From: Schizochytrium sp. TIO01
Taxonomy: Eukaryota; Sar; Bigyra; Thraustochytrida; Thraustochytriidae
Direction: 5' to 3'
Assembly (NCBI GenBank): GCA_004764695.1
Contig: SMSO01000034.1
Span: 761,501-825,500, forward strand
DNA length: 64,000 nucleotides
Shown: positions 1-11,955 of the stretch, piece by piece
How the letters are laid out: every line of letters starts with the position of its first letter
Numbering within the stretch: position 1 is the stretch's first letter
Position numbers and translations under genes: made by a program
Notes under the pieces: model-generated
What the model was told of the DNA's origin: nothing
Databases searched by the model: none
What the model saw: the letters and a program-made list of their open reading frames with translations, nothing else

Positions 1-3000
1 CTGAAGCTGCTCGATTGTATCATGGGCTGATGCAAAACGGTCGCGACCAAATTCCTTAATTTCTTGCTGGAGATAATTTATCTGCTGTTCCAGCTCACTT
101 TTTGTCTTGCTTTCTGCCTCAGTCAGCATGCGAATGTTCTCTTCCAACTCATTCACTCGCGCTTCAGAACTGGCAGCAATAATCTCTTTCTCTTGCTTCA
201 CCTCATCAAGTTGCAACTCTAGTGAACGAATGCTGCTTGAGGAGTTTTCAGACCAGGTCTCTTTGGAGTGCACCAATTGATTCTCCAGCTCCAAGATACG
301 AGTTTCAAGTTGTTCACGATCTGTATTAGCGATACTTTCCTTAGCCTGAATGTTTATAAGCTGATCCTTGAGTTCCTGGACACGCTCTTGCAATAAAGGC
401 ATCTGCTGAAGCTTGGCTTCAGCATCATTAAGCTTTTCCTGGAGGACGCCATTCGCTTGAATGGCCTCAGCCAGGCGACCGTCCATGTTTGCTTTGCTGG
501 GGCTCGGAACATTTACACCCCCAATACCTTCATCGAAGAGAGATGCTCCAATAGGTGACCTGGGGGGGTTAGCAAATAGGCTAGCTGCATGGTCTGATCC
601 AGCTGCATGGTCGTTAAAGATATCCTCGCCTGATTTGTAAGAGCCAAAGGGATCACTACTTTCAACAATTTCTTCACTGAACACATTATCAGTCTCACTC
701 GGGTCTTCATCAAAGAGACGGACAGCATCACTGCTACTATTATCATTGGGGGTTGCAAAACTCGGCGAAGCTGAAGCTGAAAACTGGGTAGAGGCGGGCT
801 TTGGTTGTTGTTGGGGGGTGAGCATAGCAGAGGTAATATCTCCTACAACTACATTTTGTGCATTCTCAAGTTTCATCTGCAAAGTTTCAACCTTGGACCG
901 TTCTACCTGAAGCTGCTCCATAGTATCCTCATAATTAGCTTCCATAGCATCGTAGTCATCCATCGCAGTCCGAAGCTCTTCCTGAGCCTGTTCAAGTTGT
1001 TGGTGAATGTTATCATTAGCAGACAACGCATCTTGCAATTCTGCCTCGAGCTCAGATCTACTGCGTTCCGTTTCTTGTAGCCGGGTCTCCAGGTCCTTTA
1101 TTTGCATGTCAAAAATATTTTCGCCTTGGTCGTGGTTCTCACATAACGGGCTGCGGGAAGATCCAAAAAGTTCACCTGGAGAATCTTCTCCTGATGAGCG
1201 AGGCGAATCATAACCAGTAGCATTCAGCCCATTCGTTGAGGTACCGAATGTGAATGAGTCATCTCCACCAGTAACCATATCATCCCAGTTGAGAGCTGCT
1301 ACAGGCGGACTCTTCTCATCACTGAGTTCCTCCTGACCAGCAACATTAGTTGGTTCTGTCATGACATGCATCGACGAAGCATCACTTTTGGGACCCATCA
1401 ATTGGGACGCCAATTCAACCTCTCGTGCTTCGAGCTGCTTGACACGTCCTTCAGAGTCGTCTAAAGCATCCCGAGTGTGTTGAAGCTCTTGTTCAAGGTC
1501 TTCGAATGCTCGCTTAGATGATTCAAGGTTTTCCTCAAGTTTATCAATCCGGCTGTGCAGAGAAGACTCAGCGATCTGTAATCTCGACAGCTCTTCCTGG
1601 GCAAACTCGAGCTCTTCATTGCTTTTACGAGCGGCACTTTCAGCAGCATTACTCCGGACATCCGCATCAAAGGAGGCAGAACGAGCTTCTTCGAGCTTTT
1701 CATGCAAGTCACTTAGCTTGCTCTCGTATTTGTCCTGAATCAATGCGACATCTCGTTCTGAGATCTCAGAAGTTGTATGTGACTCTCGAGCCTCTTCTAA
1801 AGCCTGTTTTACCTCTTCTAAATGCTCTTGGAGCGCGTCAGAGCGGCTCTTCAGGTTCTGAATCTCTGTCAATGCATCATTTAATTTAGCAGAGAGCCCC
1901 ACATTTTCAGCCTGGTAAGCGTTTGCTTCTTCATTGGATCTTTCATACTTAGCCAAAAGTTCATCGCGCTCGGATTCCAGTCGCTGGATTTCAGCGGCTT
2001 GATCATCAGTAGTTTGCTTCCGCGTCTTGAGTTTCTTCAAGAGTTGCTTTAATTGGTCTGTCTTCACACCAAGCTGTTGCTCAAAGTCTGATTTCTCTTT
2101 CTCAAGCTCTTCGATTTGGGCGTACAAGTCTTGTTCTTGGTCTTCCAGCAGTTTAATCTGGGCTGAACTCTCGGTTTCGATTTGCTTGGATGCAGCAAGT
2201 TGCTCGCGAAGAGATGTAACCTCTTCTAAAATCTCTTCCTGGTTTCCGTTCAAACGCTCCGCTGATGCGCGCTGAGTCTCAGCTAAGACCTCCCGCAATG
2301 TGGTTAATTCTGCTTCAAGTTGATTGTTCTGAATCTCCTTGTTCTGACTTTCAGCCTCGAGATCTCCACACTTTGCTAAACTCTCCTCCAGAGATTTCTG
2401 CAAAGCCCCGATTTGAGCTTGGAGGTGCTCAGCAGCATCTGATTGAGCCTGAAGTTGGTTCAATTGCAGAGAAGTGTCCAAAGCCTCTTGTTCTTGCGCC
2501 TCCAATCGGGAGCGCAAAGAATCAATTTCAGGCTGAACTTCAGCCAAAGCGGCATCTCTTGCTTTGCGCACTTCCTCTGCGACCTCAGCTCGAAGCTGAT
2601 CCGCATCATCATTTTTCATGGAGTAAGCGTTGTCAAGTTCTTCGCGGAGACTAGCTAAATGTGCTTCAAGTTCCTGGATAGATGTTGCAGCGCGTGTCTG
2701 CTCACCCTCAACCTGCCCTTGAAGACGAGTTATTTCTTGAAGGGCGTTATCGTGAAGCCGTTGCCATTCTTTGGCTGCAGTGAGAGCTTCATTACGCTCA
2801 GTCTGAACCTGGTCAAGGGCATCGTTTGCAGAGTCACGTTCGTCCTCAACGCACTTCAGTTCTTGACGGGCGACTTCTAATTCCTTTCGTGAGGCCTTAT
2901 CCCGCTCAGCAAATAGTTCTCGCTCAGCGTTGATTTCTTCGAGTTCTGACTCCAGTTCAGAAACGCGAGTTTCTGCAGCAGCATGATTTGCAGCCAACAT

Positions 3001-3693
3001 TCGTGCCGCAATAGTGTAATGCCGTACGCCACTTTCAAAGTCGCCTCCTGCAAAGTCTCGGTTGCCTTGTTCCCATGCAGCGAGAATGGGGTCATCACTA
3101 CCTTCCGGGCCTTGCCTCCGCGCTTGAAGTACTTCGGTTTCACTTTCATCGTCTTCATAATTATTATTTGTACCAATGAATACGTCATCGTCATCATCAT
3201 TATCATCTGGATCCACAACATCACTGTCGCGAGTATTTGAGTTAAGAAGTTCCTCCTCTTCAGCAAAGTCTAGCCTCCGTGGTGCCAGTTGCGGAGACTG
3301 TAAATACAAACGATGTTGCATCTCTAAATTTTTCTTTTCGGAGACTGCTAATCGCTTGCGCAAATCACGAAGTTGAGAGTTGAGAGTGAAAACACGCTCT
3401 TCTGCCTTTAGTTTGACCGTTGCCAAGTGCTCAGATAATAGTTCAACATCTTCGGGGGCGAGGCTGCCAGTTGAAGGCGTACCATGAGAATGTGTATCAT
3501 GACCTCGGCTATCGTGTATGTCATCTTCATCGTCATCCTCAACATCCTCATCATCGTGAAAGCTGCGGTGCATTCTTGGTGGAGGAGTAACCGCGGGCGA
3601 TGGAGGGTCATCTGTAGGTGAGGATGGGCTTAATGTCACATCAATGTCGCCTTCGGTGTCCCACCCGCTCTGTGCTACGAATGGTGAAGACAT
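1..3693 (-). CDS. Long coiled-coil protein with one TPR-like motif, C-terminus outside the window
   Basis: The frame opens at an ATG at 3693 (MSSPFVAQSG) and stays open for all 1231 codons to the window edge, so the stop lies upstream of base 1. Residues 1-90 are Ser/Pro/Asp/Glu-rich and disordered. About 120-150 is a first heptad stretch and about 165-195 is a second acidic patch. About 200-235 (AAWEQGNRDFAGGDFESG...) reads like a single TPR or MIT-type helical hairpin. From about 240 the protein is almost continuous heptad-repeat coiled coil, broken by two Ser/Asp/Pro-rich linkers near residues 770-850 and 960-1070. This architecture is typical of vesicle-tethering golgin/EEA1-like or cytoskeletal scaffold proteins. 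I cannot name a family because the C-terminal end, where a GRIP or FYVE domain would sit, is missing. No introns are needed. Confidence 0.85.
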   Translation of the reverse strand, partial: MSSPFVAQSGWDTEGDIDVTLSPSSPTDDPPSPAVTPPPRMHRSFHDDEDVEDDDEDDIHDSRGHDTHSHGTPSTGSLAPEDVELLSEHLATVKLKAEERVFTLNSQLRDLRKRLAVSEKKNLEMQHRLYLQSPQLAPRRLDFAEEEELLNSNTRDSDVVDPDDNDDDDDVFIGTNNNYEDDESETEVLQARRQGPEGSDDPILAAWEQGNRDFAGGDFESGVRHYTIAARMLAANHAAAETRVSELESELEEINAERELFAERDKASRKELEVARQELKCVEDERDSANDALDQVQTERNEALTAAKEWQRLHDNALQEITRLQGQVEGEQTRAATSIQELEAHLASLREELDNAYSMKNDDADQLRAEVAEEVRKARDAALAEVQPEIDSLRSRLEAQEQEALDTSLQLNQLQAQSDAAEHLQAQIGALQKSLEESLAKCGDLEAESQNKEIQNNQLEAELTTLREVLAETQRASAERLNGNQEEILEEVTSLREQLAASKQIETESSAQIKLLEDQEQDLYAQIEELEKEKSDFEQQLGVKTDQLKQLLKKLKTRKQTTDDQAAEIQRLESERDELLAKYERSNEEANAYQAENVGLSAKLNDALTEIQNLKSRSDALQEHLEEVKQALEEARESHTTSEISERDVALIQDKYESKLSDLHEKLEEARSASFDADVRSNAAESAARKSNEELEFAQEELSRLQIAESSLHSRIDKLEENLESSKRAFEDLEQELQHTRDALDDSEGRVKQLEAREVELASQLMGPKSDASSMHVMTEPTNVAGQEELSDEKSPPVAALNWDDMVTGGDDSFTFGTSTNGLNATGYDSPRSSGEDSPGELFGSSRSPLCENHDQGENIFDMQIKDLETRLQETERSRSELEAELQDALSANDNIHQQLEQAQEELRTAMDDYDAMEANYEDTMEQLQVERSKVETLQMKLENAQNVVVGDITSAMLTPQQQPKPASTQFSASASPSFATPNDNSSSDAVRLFDEDPSETDNVFSEEIVESSDPFGSYKSGEDIFNDHAAGSDHAASLFANPPRSPIGASLFDEGIGGVNVPSPSKANMDGRLAEAIQANGVLQEKLNDAEAKLQQMPLLQERVQELKDQLINIQAKESIANTDREQLETRILELENQLVHSKETWSENSSSSIRSLELQLDEVKQEKEIIAASSEARVNELEENIRMLTEAESKTKSELEQQINYLQQEIKEFGRDRFASAHDTIEQLQ

Positions 3694-5247
3694 TATCCTG
3701 GTGAGCAGAAGACTTGATTAGTCGCCCAGGTTCGAGCAATACGATATGGCGGTGATAACAACAGATGCGATCTATATGACAAAGTGCTCCAGATGCTTCC
3801 AAAGTTGGAGGCAATGTGCTGTTACAAAAAAACCAAATGTGAACTTTTAGACAGGTTGGCAGCTGAGACCCCGTGCAAGGTGAATAGCACGGACAGCGAA
3901 GAGGTTATGTGTATGCACACGTACGAAAGAAGTAGACCCCTTGAAGTTCAAACTTGAATGTCTTGCTTAAGAATTAGGAGCTCCTGATACCAATACCAGT
4001 CAGTAGCTCGAGACAAAATATGACAAGAAACGAAACAAGCACTGAGTCAACCCTCGATGTCTTTGACCTAAATTCAAGTATGGCCCTACCCAAAGACAGC
4101 CAAAGGAAGAAAAGACTGAGATGAAGAGGTTCCCAGGAGCAGCTCTAAAGGATAGCTCGAAATTGAAAAAGAGCGATCAAGTGCCAGGTCAAGGCTGCCT
4201 CCTTTCTAAGTTTATATGAAGGTAAGTAATTGCAACCTACTATCCGCGCCAAACCGCCAGGACGCCACTCTGCTGTATGCAGTATAGACACCTCTGAAAG
4301 AGCAGATGTGAGGATCTATCCAATGGACTCCCTTGCCTGACACGCCGGGCCCTGCTGGCCGAGGTGCCAGTGGCAATAGTTGTGGCGGGGACCTCCGGTC
4401 GCACCCGCGTTGTTTGCTTTTTTGCTCGTCGTATTATCAGTCCTCTTCTTCTCCTTCTCCTCCTTTCTAGGATTCTTTCGATGTACTAATACTAGTAGAA
4501 CAAGTCACTGTTTTAACTAGATAGATATAACTAGTGCGATAAAAGCAGTCCTAGAGGCTACCGACGTATCTATTAGCATTCTGAGGGCGCTTCCTACTAT
4601 GGTTACCAAGAACTATTAGGAGTAGTATGTAGTAGCCGCAGGAAAAATATATGAGCTAACTGTGTATAGCACATACCTAGGCAGTGAATAGATTTCGTAC
4701 TTTTAGAAATAGGCTACCAGGGTGGTATCAAGGTCTAAGGTGAAACAATATTTATGTTTTTTTCTTGAGTTTTTACTCAAGCGAAAAGGATTCAATAGGA
4801 ATAGTCACTAACTAGGTAGTGAGAAAGAGGGTTTACTTGATTACTTGTCTCTGGAGGGGTGGAGAATCTGAGAAGCTACGACTTGGCAATGGAAGGCAAA
4901 GACTGTAACTTGCTAAAATGTTGCTCTGGCTAGCCGCGAGATGCAAGTCATGATGGTGAATGGATTTTATAATTTAGCACAGACTTATACGTAGGTAGGT
5001 GCCTAAATACCTTGAACTGGGTAAATAATTTGCTAGGACATAGAAGCTTATTAGATTCAATCATAACAGTCAATGCCAGCATGGCATCGGGAGGTTGGAA
5101 TAAAGAGAGCGCTCCTACGCAACTTTTAGGAAAAAGTTGAGTTCTAAAATAAAAAAATAAATACTGCGAAGTCCTACATATGAGTATTCTGTTTTGGCTT
5201 ACAAATTGAAAAAAGAAGATTCTATGAGAATGGTGGAAGGGCATGAA

Positions 5248-5300
5248 TGATTGTTTTGGCTTGAGATAGCCCAATATATTTGACTAGTCAGAGTTGCGCG
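5248..5300 (+). repeat. Dispersed short repeat, plus-strand copy (truncated)
   Basis: Begins with the family head GATTGTTTTGGCTTGAG at 5249-5265 and ends in a TTGACTAGTCAGAG version of the tail. It faces a second, inverted copy at 5353-5433. The 17-base head is matched perfectly in inverse orientation at 5407-5423. Confidence 0.7.
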
Positions 5301-5352
5301 AAATGCTTGTGGAGTAATACAGATTTAACAGCAATAACAACATCAACACCAA

Positions 5353-5433
5353 TGACACTCTCGCTACTAGTCAGAGGTGATCAGTTAAATTCAACTAGGG
5401 CAAAGACTCAAGCCAAAACAATCTCTAATTGCA
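5353..5433 (-). repeat. Dispersed short repeat, minus-strand copy
   Basis: Read on the minus strand this has the head GATTGTTTTGGCTTGAGTC, a middle TTTGCCCTAGTTGAA segment and the tail ACCTCTGACTAGTAGCGAGA followed by GTG. It matches the copies at 46073 and 26632 from end to end. It lies opposite the copy at 5248 to form an inverted pair of about 175 bp. Confidence 0.8.
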
Positions 5434-6282
5434 ACAACCAAAACATCTAAAGCAACCAAACCGTAACATAGAGCATCCCTCACTCGAACTAAATCTATGA
5501 ATTCTACTTACAAGGGGCAAAGCTCATAGAAGAGTGAATCGCGTCGCATTTGTTCCGCCTATTTAGGTAGTTACCTAGTTAGACATACGTAGTCAACTTC
5601 AAGGTTTAAGGTTCTTTAGGGTTCTTTGGCAATGCAAATACCCTCAACTTTTAAACAGTGAGAGTGGCGTAATGTTCAAAGAGCCTTTATCTTATCCCTT
5701 CACTCAGACCACTACTCTTAGGGAGTAGACTACTATACTTAACGCATCTTGGACTTGCGCAAATTAGATGAGCTTGGATCAAAGTTTTTTTTGTGAAGAG
5801 TTGTCTCCTGAAGTAGTAGATACTGTTGGAAACACAAGTTTGGATAACCTTTACTTTATTTACCAAAGCTGAGGTAAGTAAAAGGAAACACGATGCATCC
5901 TAGAGCTTGTGATTTGCCTAGTGGCTGTTATGCGTAAGTTTTGTTGCTGAGCAGAAAAAATTGAACGTATTTCCAAAATATGATAAAAAGCAAGATAGTT
6001 TAGGCCCTCAAAATGTTGGTTCTGACAGGTTAGGTTTAAGTCGGGGACACCAAAGTCCAAAAGCGATTATTAAAAAAACGAGTAAAGCAATAAAAGATCC
6101 TTGGATTGCAAATGTCACGCATTACTAAAGTTATCTATAAATATCGATCACGGTAACCAAATTAGATATGTCAGCAGGTCAATAATTAACAATAAAAACC
6201 TTTAATTTTGGCTTTTACCCGAGGTCTCATATATTGGCACAAGGCTGGAATGGAAAACATACAAGAAACGTTTGATATTACA

Positions 6283-6302
6283 ACGGCGCTAAAAGGCGCC
6301 GT
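6283..6302. repeat. GC-rich hairpin ACGGCGC-N6-GCGCCGT
   Basis: A perfect 7-bp stem with a 6-base loop (TAAAAG) stands out in very AT-rich surroundings. A near-identical stem (CGGCGC/GCGCCG) occurs at 31921-31938. Its function is unknown. Confidence 0.55.
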
Positions 6303-6507
6303 AAATACATATACCCTTACTTTAGGTTATGTATTCTGTCTTAAAGCTTACCGAGACGACTAGATACCTGCAATGATAATGTTGCACAATGGTATTTAAG
6401 GGCTGAGAATAACATTATTAAGGCTATATAAAATTATCATAGGATTTTTGGTGTTGAAAAAAGAAAGAGAAAACAACAAAACAAACAAAATAAACAATCC
6501 TAACGAA

Positions 6508-6552
6508 ATAAAAGTTTGGATAGGAGACCTGACCTCTGACTAATGTGAGTGA
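6508..6552 (+). repeat. Dispersed short repeat, 3' half
   Basis: Carries AAAAGTTTGG and then the conserved tail ACCTCTGACTAATGTGAGTG. The 5' head (GATTGTTTTGG) is not recognisable, so this is a partial or decayed copy. Confidence 0.5.
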
Positions 6553-8474
6553 ACAAACAAAACAAATATAATCATGATCAGGAGGGAAGATAACATGAAA
6601 ATCACCTAAGATTATTTTGATAACTAAAGCATTCCAGTGCATCTGGTAAGGCTGATTGAAATCAAAATAGGAATTCATATTGGGAAGTCCGCATACATCC
6701 ATTTGCCCTGTTCATTTAAAATTCTTAGAACATCAAATTTTAGAAGAAACAATAAAGTAAACCATAGATGTGTAGTTTCAATCGGAATCATTATCAGCTA
6801 CTGAGGGTTCTTTCCTTCCAGCTATCAAGAGGAGAAGAGACAAAGTAAAACGAGAAAATCCTATTCTCAGAAAGACCCTTTTCCTAGTTCCAGGAAAACT
6901 TGGATCTGATCTCGCCAGGACAAGCTTAACTATTAACCTTTGTTTGCCGTAGTGGTCATTGGTGACAATGAAGCTTTGCAACTTCAAGTCCCATTGAGAC
7001 CGCTCACTAACTTCTTACTTGCTCGCACAGGATATCAATTATTTTGGTGTGAAGTATACTGCTAACAATTTCTCATCTGCCATGACATTATCAACTGACT
7101 AAACAATGGCAACTTTGCGAAATGACTTACAGACTGTTTAAATGTGGATCACTCACAAGAAAAATTGAAAGGAAGAAGCAGAGGCATGAAAACGAGCTAA
7201 GCTACGCTATAAATGAAGCAGACGTAACCCTGACCAATGCGAATGGCTATTAAGGACATGTGCTAACGATCAATTTTATACCGGAAATAAAAGTAGTTTG
7301 CATGGAAAAAGGTATGATGGTCTTTGTCTTCGAATTCATTTTAACACAGTTTCTGGAATCCACTCTCTCTTTTCACAATTGAACCAGTCACCTTGCCAAT
7401 GCTCTCACTTACAAAGCTTACGCCTAGTTATGCAACAACTCAAGTCAAAGCGAAGCAGATTACCAGCTTGACAAATGAATTTGGTTGCTCATTTCAAAAG
7501 TTGCACAGTTTAAAGATTTCATGCATGTTGAAGATGTAACCGCATAAATAAGAAGATGATACGAGCATTTCACCCACAAAATGTGTACTCCCTGCTAAAC
7601 ACTGTAATATGCTTGTCTTCCGCATTTCATATTTCTAAGAAAGAGGGTGAAGAGAGAGGCATTGAAAGAAATGTTAAAGAGGTATTTGAAATGGACGATT
7701 GGAAGCATAGAATTAATTCCACGGCGAGCCAAAGGACTGTGTACGAGTAGAAAGCCCGTGATTATATTATTCTAAAAATATGGTAATACTTTATTGCTGT
7801 TAAAGAGTTCGAAGTGCTAGCAATAGCTTGAGATCTATGAATAGCATACCTACCTTGCTGCACGAATGTCATTGAATTTTGTTTAAAAAAAGGAAAAATT
7901 CTTGTTGCAGTGGTTAAAATTCGCAATAAACCCAGTTATACCATTACATGAATTTTTATTTTATTTTATTTTTAATGGCATGAAAGAAATCAGAAAAAAT
8001 TAAACACTTGAGAACGAGGAATGCTTATATTGGCGATGTTTGGAAAGTTCAGCAGCACAAGGCCTGAGAGCGAACACGCTAAATTATTACCATGATGGTG
8101 TAGTAAGAATAGAGTCGATAGCATGATGGTAGCACACTTTCATTTTTTGTGTTGAAATAACTGCTCGCCAAACTTAGAAGGGTTTCATGTTTCCTTATCT
8201 TTATGCGTTTCACCACAAAGAACGCCATTGAACCTAGCCCCTGGCTACATGAAAGTTATGAATCATGTGGCTCATTTCTTGATGGTTCCCTGCGTTTCCA
8301 TCCATGCCGCGCAGAGTTGAGGATTCCCGAGCTGGCGTTTCCGATTCCCACGGGCGAGACTATCCTGCACTTAACATAATTGATATATTATTATATATAT
8401 ATTATTTTCATTTTAAATAAAATAAAATATGTATCTAACTAGTATTATAGCATTAAAAAATAGACAAAAAAAAC

Positions 8475-8516
8475 ACCATGAAGAGCGAAACGTACACTAT
8501 ACCGCCTCTTCATGGT
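8475..8516. repeat. Inverted repeat ACCATGAAGAG / CTCTTCATGGT
   Basis: A perfect 11-bp inverted repeat (8475-8485 and 8506-8516) with a 20-base spacer. Two further G-C pairs can form next to a one-base bulge. It lies just after an A-rich run. It could fold as an RNA hairpin; nothing shows that it is transcribed. Confidence 0.5.
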
Positions 8517-8970
8517 AGGCATGCCAATTTGAACAATGGCACGAATACTGTAACTAAAGGTACCTTTCTTATATAAAGAAATTGTTTTAACAAATATCCC
8601 ACGAGTTGAAAATAAATAAATACATATTCATTTTAAATAACAATTAATTACAAACATTGAATGCATTCCTGCTTTGGCTGCAACTATCAAGAAAGAAGTA
8701 GAAAAGCTTCCCTATATTGAAGAGAGGAGAACCCATCCTTCACAGAACTTTCTCAAAAAACCGAAAAAAGTTTCGAACTGGGTTGAGGTCAAGACATACT
8801 ATAGTTAAATAGTGCATACTAGAGCTTAATTTTAAAGAAAAGTGACACCACGGTAGCAATTCGTCGCTTCTTAGACAAATATAAACCTTCCCTGTTTCTG
8901 AAGGAAGCTTGCTTACCGATATGATAAGAGATGATTCCATACTACTATCAAAGTTGATACTCATGCCGAT

Positions 8971-9017
8971 GCCACTCTCACCAGTCAGAGGTATTCATAT
9001 CAACTCTTTTACTTGCA
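8971..9017 (-). repeat. Dispersed short repeat, minus-strand partial copy
   Basis: On the minus strand the conserved tail reads TACCTCTGACTGGTGAGAGT followed by GGC, and is preceded by AAAAGAGTTGATATGAA, as in the fuller copies. The head is lost. Confidence 0.6.
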
Positions 9018-11654
9018 GGTGAAAACTCCAGGAAACGTACGGGAATCTATGAGCAGACTATTCCTCGTACCATGAGAGGGTCTTTGACTGCTGCAGTGCG
9101 GGAAGATGTAACATATAAAGATGCAGGTGAGTGAAAGATCAAATTTATAAGGTCAGAAGAATACAAAATCATGAATATCTACACCAAGTGTTTACAAAAG
9201 ACAACAAGTTTGGGTTTATCATCGAAGTGCATAGGCAGCAAAATATCAGGCTGTCACTGGTGAGCTTTGAGCATCATCTGATTGAAGATGTATCGACGTT
9301 TTGACGGACAACCTGAATTAATTTACTGCGAATAGTTGCTCATCGAAGACTTTCCTTAGTTCCTGAAATCTAGAATTGAAAATATCTATGTTTGTTTAAT
9401 CTTGGAACCATACAAAGGCTCCGCCTGTGAGCATGGCTTACGAAGGAAGAGATTTTAACAATGCATTTATCAGATTCGATCGATTGTCTTGCAATGCATC
9501 TTCAGAATAAGTTACTTTCCATTGTTCATCCGAAGATCTCTAGCTAGATTAGATACTGAGTTCTAACTTTTTTCTTTTTCTTTTAGATTACTTCTGAGTG
9601 GCAGACGAATCAGAATTACTAGATCCTTTTTATTTCTTTCATGTTCAATCAAAAGCTTTAAAAGGAAAAAAGGAAAAAAGCAATTTAGTCAAGAGGTAGT
9701 TACATGAACCTTCTCGAAGCTCCCTCCTATTTGTAGGATAGTATACAGTAGTTAACAACGCTCAACCTAGAAAGCTTAAACTTAGTTTTAAAAGTCTTGC
9801 ACCTGCATAAGCAATTCGCAACAAAAAACTTGTGCAACAAATCAGGCCCACATGTGCGGTTACTGGAATTCAAAATAATCGTTCAACCCAGTTCAATGCT
9901 TATTACCTCCACCTACACTTCATTGCTTGGTGGCTTGAGGAGAGTGTCATGACCATCATCACCGAGAGCGCCTCCGAGGCCAACTAAATCTCAGGCAACC
10001 TACCTACCATTCATAATTAAGACAAAAGGTTAGGTAGTGCCTACCTACTTACACAGGGTGAGCTACGAGAGAAACTTTGGCAGTTTAAAAAGGTGCTACT
10101 GGGGAGGTAACTACTGCTTCCTGCCGTCTGTTTTTGAACTCTTTCCTATTCGTTGTTTTCTAGCTGGTTATATTGGTCTCGAAACCATGGTGGTGGTATA
10201 GATAATATGGATATACCTACCATGGTAAATAGGTTAATTAAAATTCTAATTTCGAAAACCGATCAAACCGAAGCTCCTTTCACAGTGCTGAGTTAATAGT
10301 AGATATAAGGTATAATCCTTCTTTTTAAAATTTAATATTAGTTTATTTTTTACTCCTTAAAAAAGTGCATGTTTTCAAAGGTCATTATCATTACCTAATA
10401 ATTTTCAACTAGTACTGCTAAGTCAAAGCTAATTTATTAGTTTTAAAAAAAATCGAGTAGGATTGCTTAGGGAGGGACTTACTCTGTTTTGGCGACATCC
10501 GCTGCCTGAATATTGGCCCTACGAGTTCGGTAGTGGCTACCTAAATGTTCCTGGCAGTTTAATTAAAAATAACAGGCTAGAAGACCAGTAGCTCATAGCA
10601 CTAACAAAGTACCAGTGGACATGGCGAACCGCCGTTGCAGTTGAAGTTTCTAGTATTAGTGACTGCGGAGCAAGGGACAATAGCCGTTCGTGTATTGCCA
10701 TTGGAAGCGTTTTCTCCCAGGCTTCAAAGCAGCGAACGTATAGAAAAACATCAGTTGATACACGGCAGTGGTGAAGGAGTTTTCCTCTGGATTGCAGTTT
10801 GCAAGCGACAAATGAAGCAATAAAAGCTGCAAAAGAAAGAAAGGAAAATGAATCATTGGGCTATCGGAAATCTTTCATTTTAGATTAGAATGTCTACTAC
10901 TATTTTGCATAGCAAATAACACTATGAACAGTTTGCTACTTACGATTGATGGTCTTTTTATTTATTTTACATATGCGTGTAGCTTTGTCATGTGCAGAAA
11001 AAAAATAAATTAACAAATTATAGGTATAGATAGGCCTTACGTATTATAGAAATCTAGCAGTAAAAGTCGTCCTTCCCTTCGCGAGTGTCATGGACTCAAA
11101 ATCACTATGTACTACATTCTGCAAAGCCTTGCTGTCATTTTAACATATCCTTGGTACTTTGTCCTGGGAACTGTTGCATATTTGAGTCTGTGTATATTTA
11201 CTTTTCTTTTCTCGCAAGCTGCAAGATGAAGAGGCGTGGTTTTCACCTTGAACATTCATTCGTATATAATTGGCTGTTGTTGTTTGTTCAAAGTTTTTAG
11301 CAGACAACGTTAAAAAAAATAGTACGAAAGGAAATATGGGAATCCGAAAGAGGAAAAAGGAAACATGTTGCTAATATACTTTATTCAATTACTATAGGGA
11401 AAAATTGAGCTGAAATAAGAAAGTTAAAAGCAAAGTTGAGAAACACTTATTTCGTAGAATACTGCGTAAGTACGACATAGAAAGTGAATCATAAGCGCAG
11501 AGAAGCAACAAAAGAACTCTCGGGTAAAGTAAAGTCAGCCCATCATCGTTACAATGAAAGCTTAAGTGACGGTGATCGTGTATTTTGATTAATTGACTAG
11601 AGATAACTTAATAAACCATATCTAATGCTATGCTTGATTAATACAACTAAAATA

Positions 11655-11713
11655 AGAAAGAAAGAAAGTAAGAAAGAAAGAAAGAATGAATGAATGAATG
11701 AATGAATGAATGA
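11655..11713. repeat. AAAG then GAAT tetranucleotide microsatellite
   Basis: Roughly 30 bases of AAAG repeats with one interruption, followed directly by about seven GAAT units. It lies about 250 bp upstream of the DDX3 start codon. Confidence 0.9.
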
Positions 11714-11792
11714 TCAATTGTTTTTATGATTGAGTGATTGATAGGATAGAAGACGTCACCAAAGACATAAAGACAAAACAGTCAGACGACTA

Positions 11793-11955
11793 CTTTTTCT
11801 TCTTCTCCTCCCTCTTCTTTTCTTCTTCTTCTTCTCCTCCTTCTTCTACCGCTTCTTCTTCTTCCACTCCTTCTCCTTCCCTTTCTTCTTCTACGTCTTC
11901 TTCGACGCAGATCAAACCAGACACGACAAGACAAGACAAGGCAAGACAAGACACG
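11793..11955 (+). promoter_or_regulatory. Polypyrimidine tract and CAAGA-repeat leader of the DDX3 gene
   Basis: From 11793 to about 11903 the plus strand is nearly pure C/T (TTCTTCTTCTCCTCC-like). It then switches at about 11925 to a GACAA/GACAAG repeat that runs to within about 15 bases of the ATG at 11970. This arrangement suggests a pyrimidine-rich core promoter and a short A/C/G leader for a highly expressed gene. No TATA box is evident. The role is inferred from position and composition only. Confidence 0.4.
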
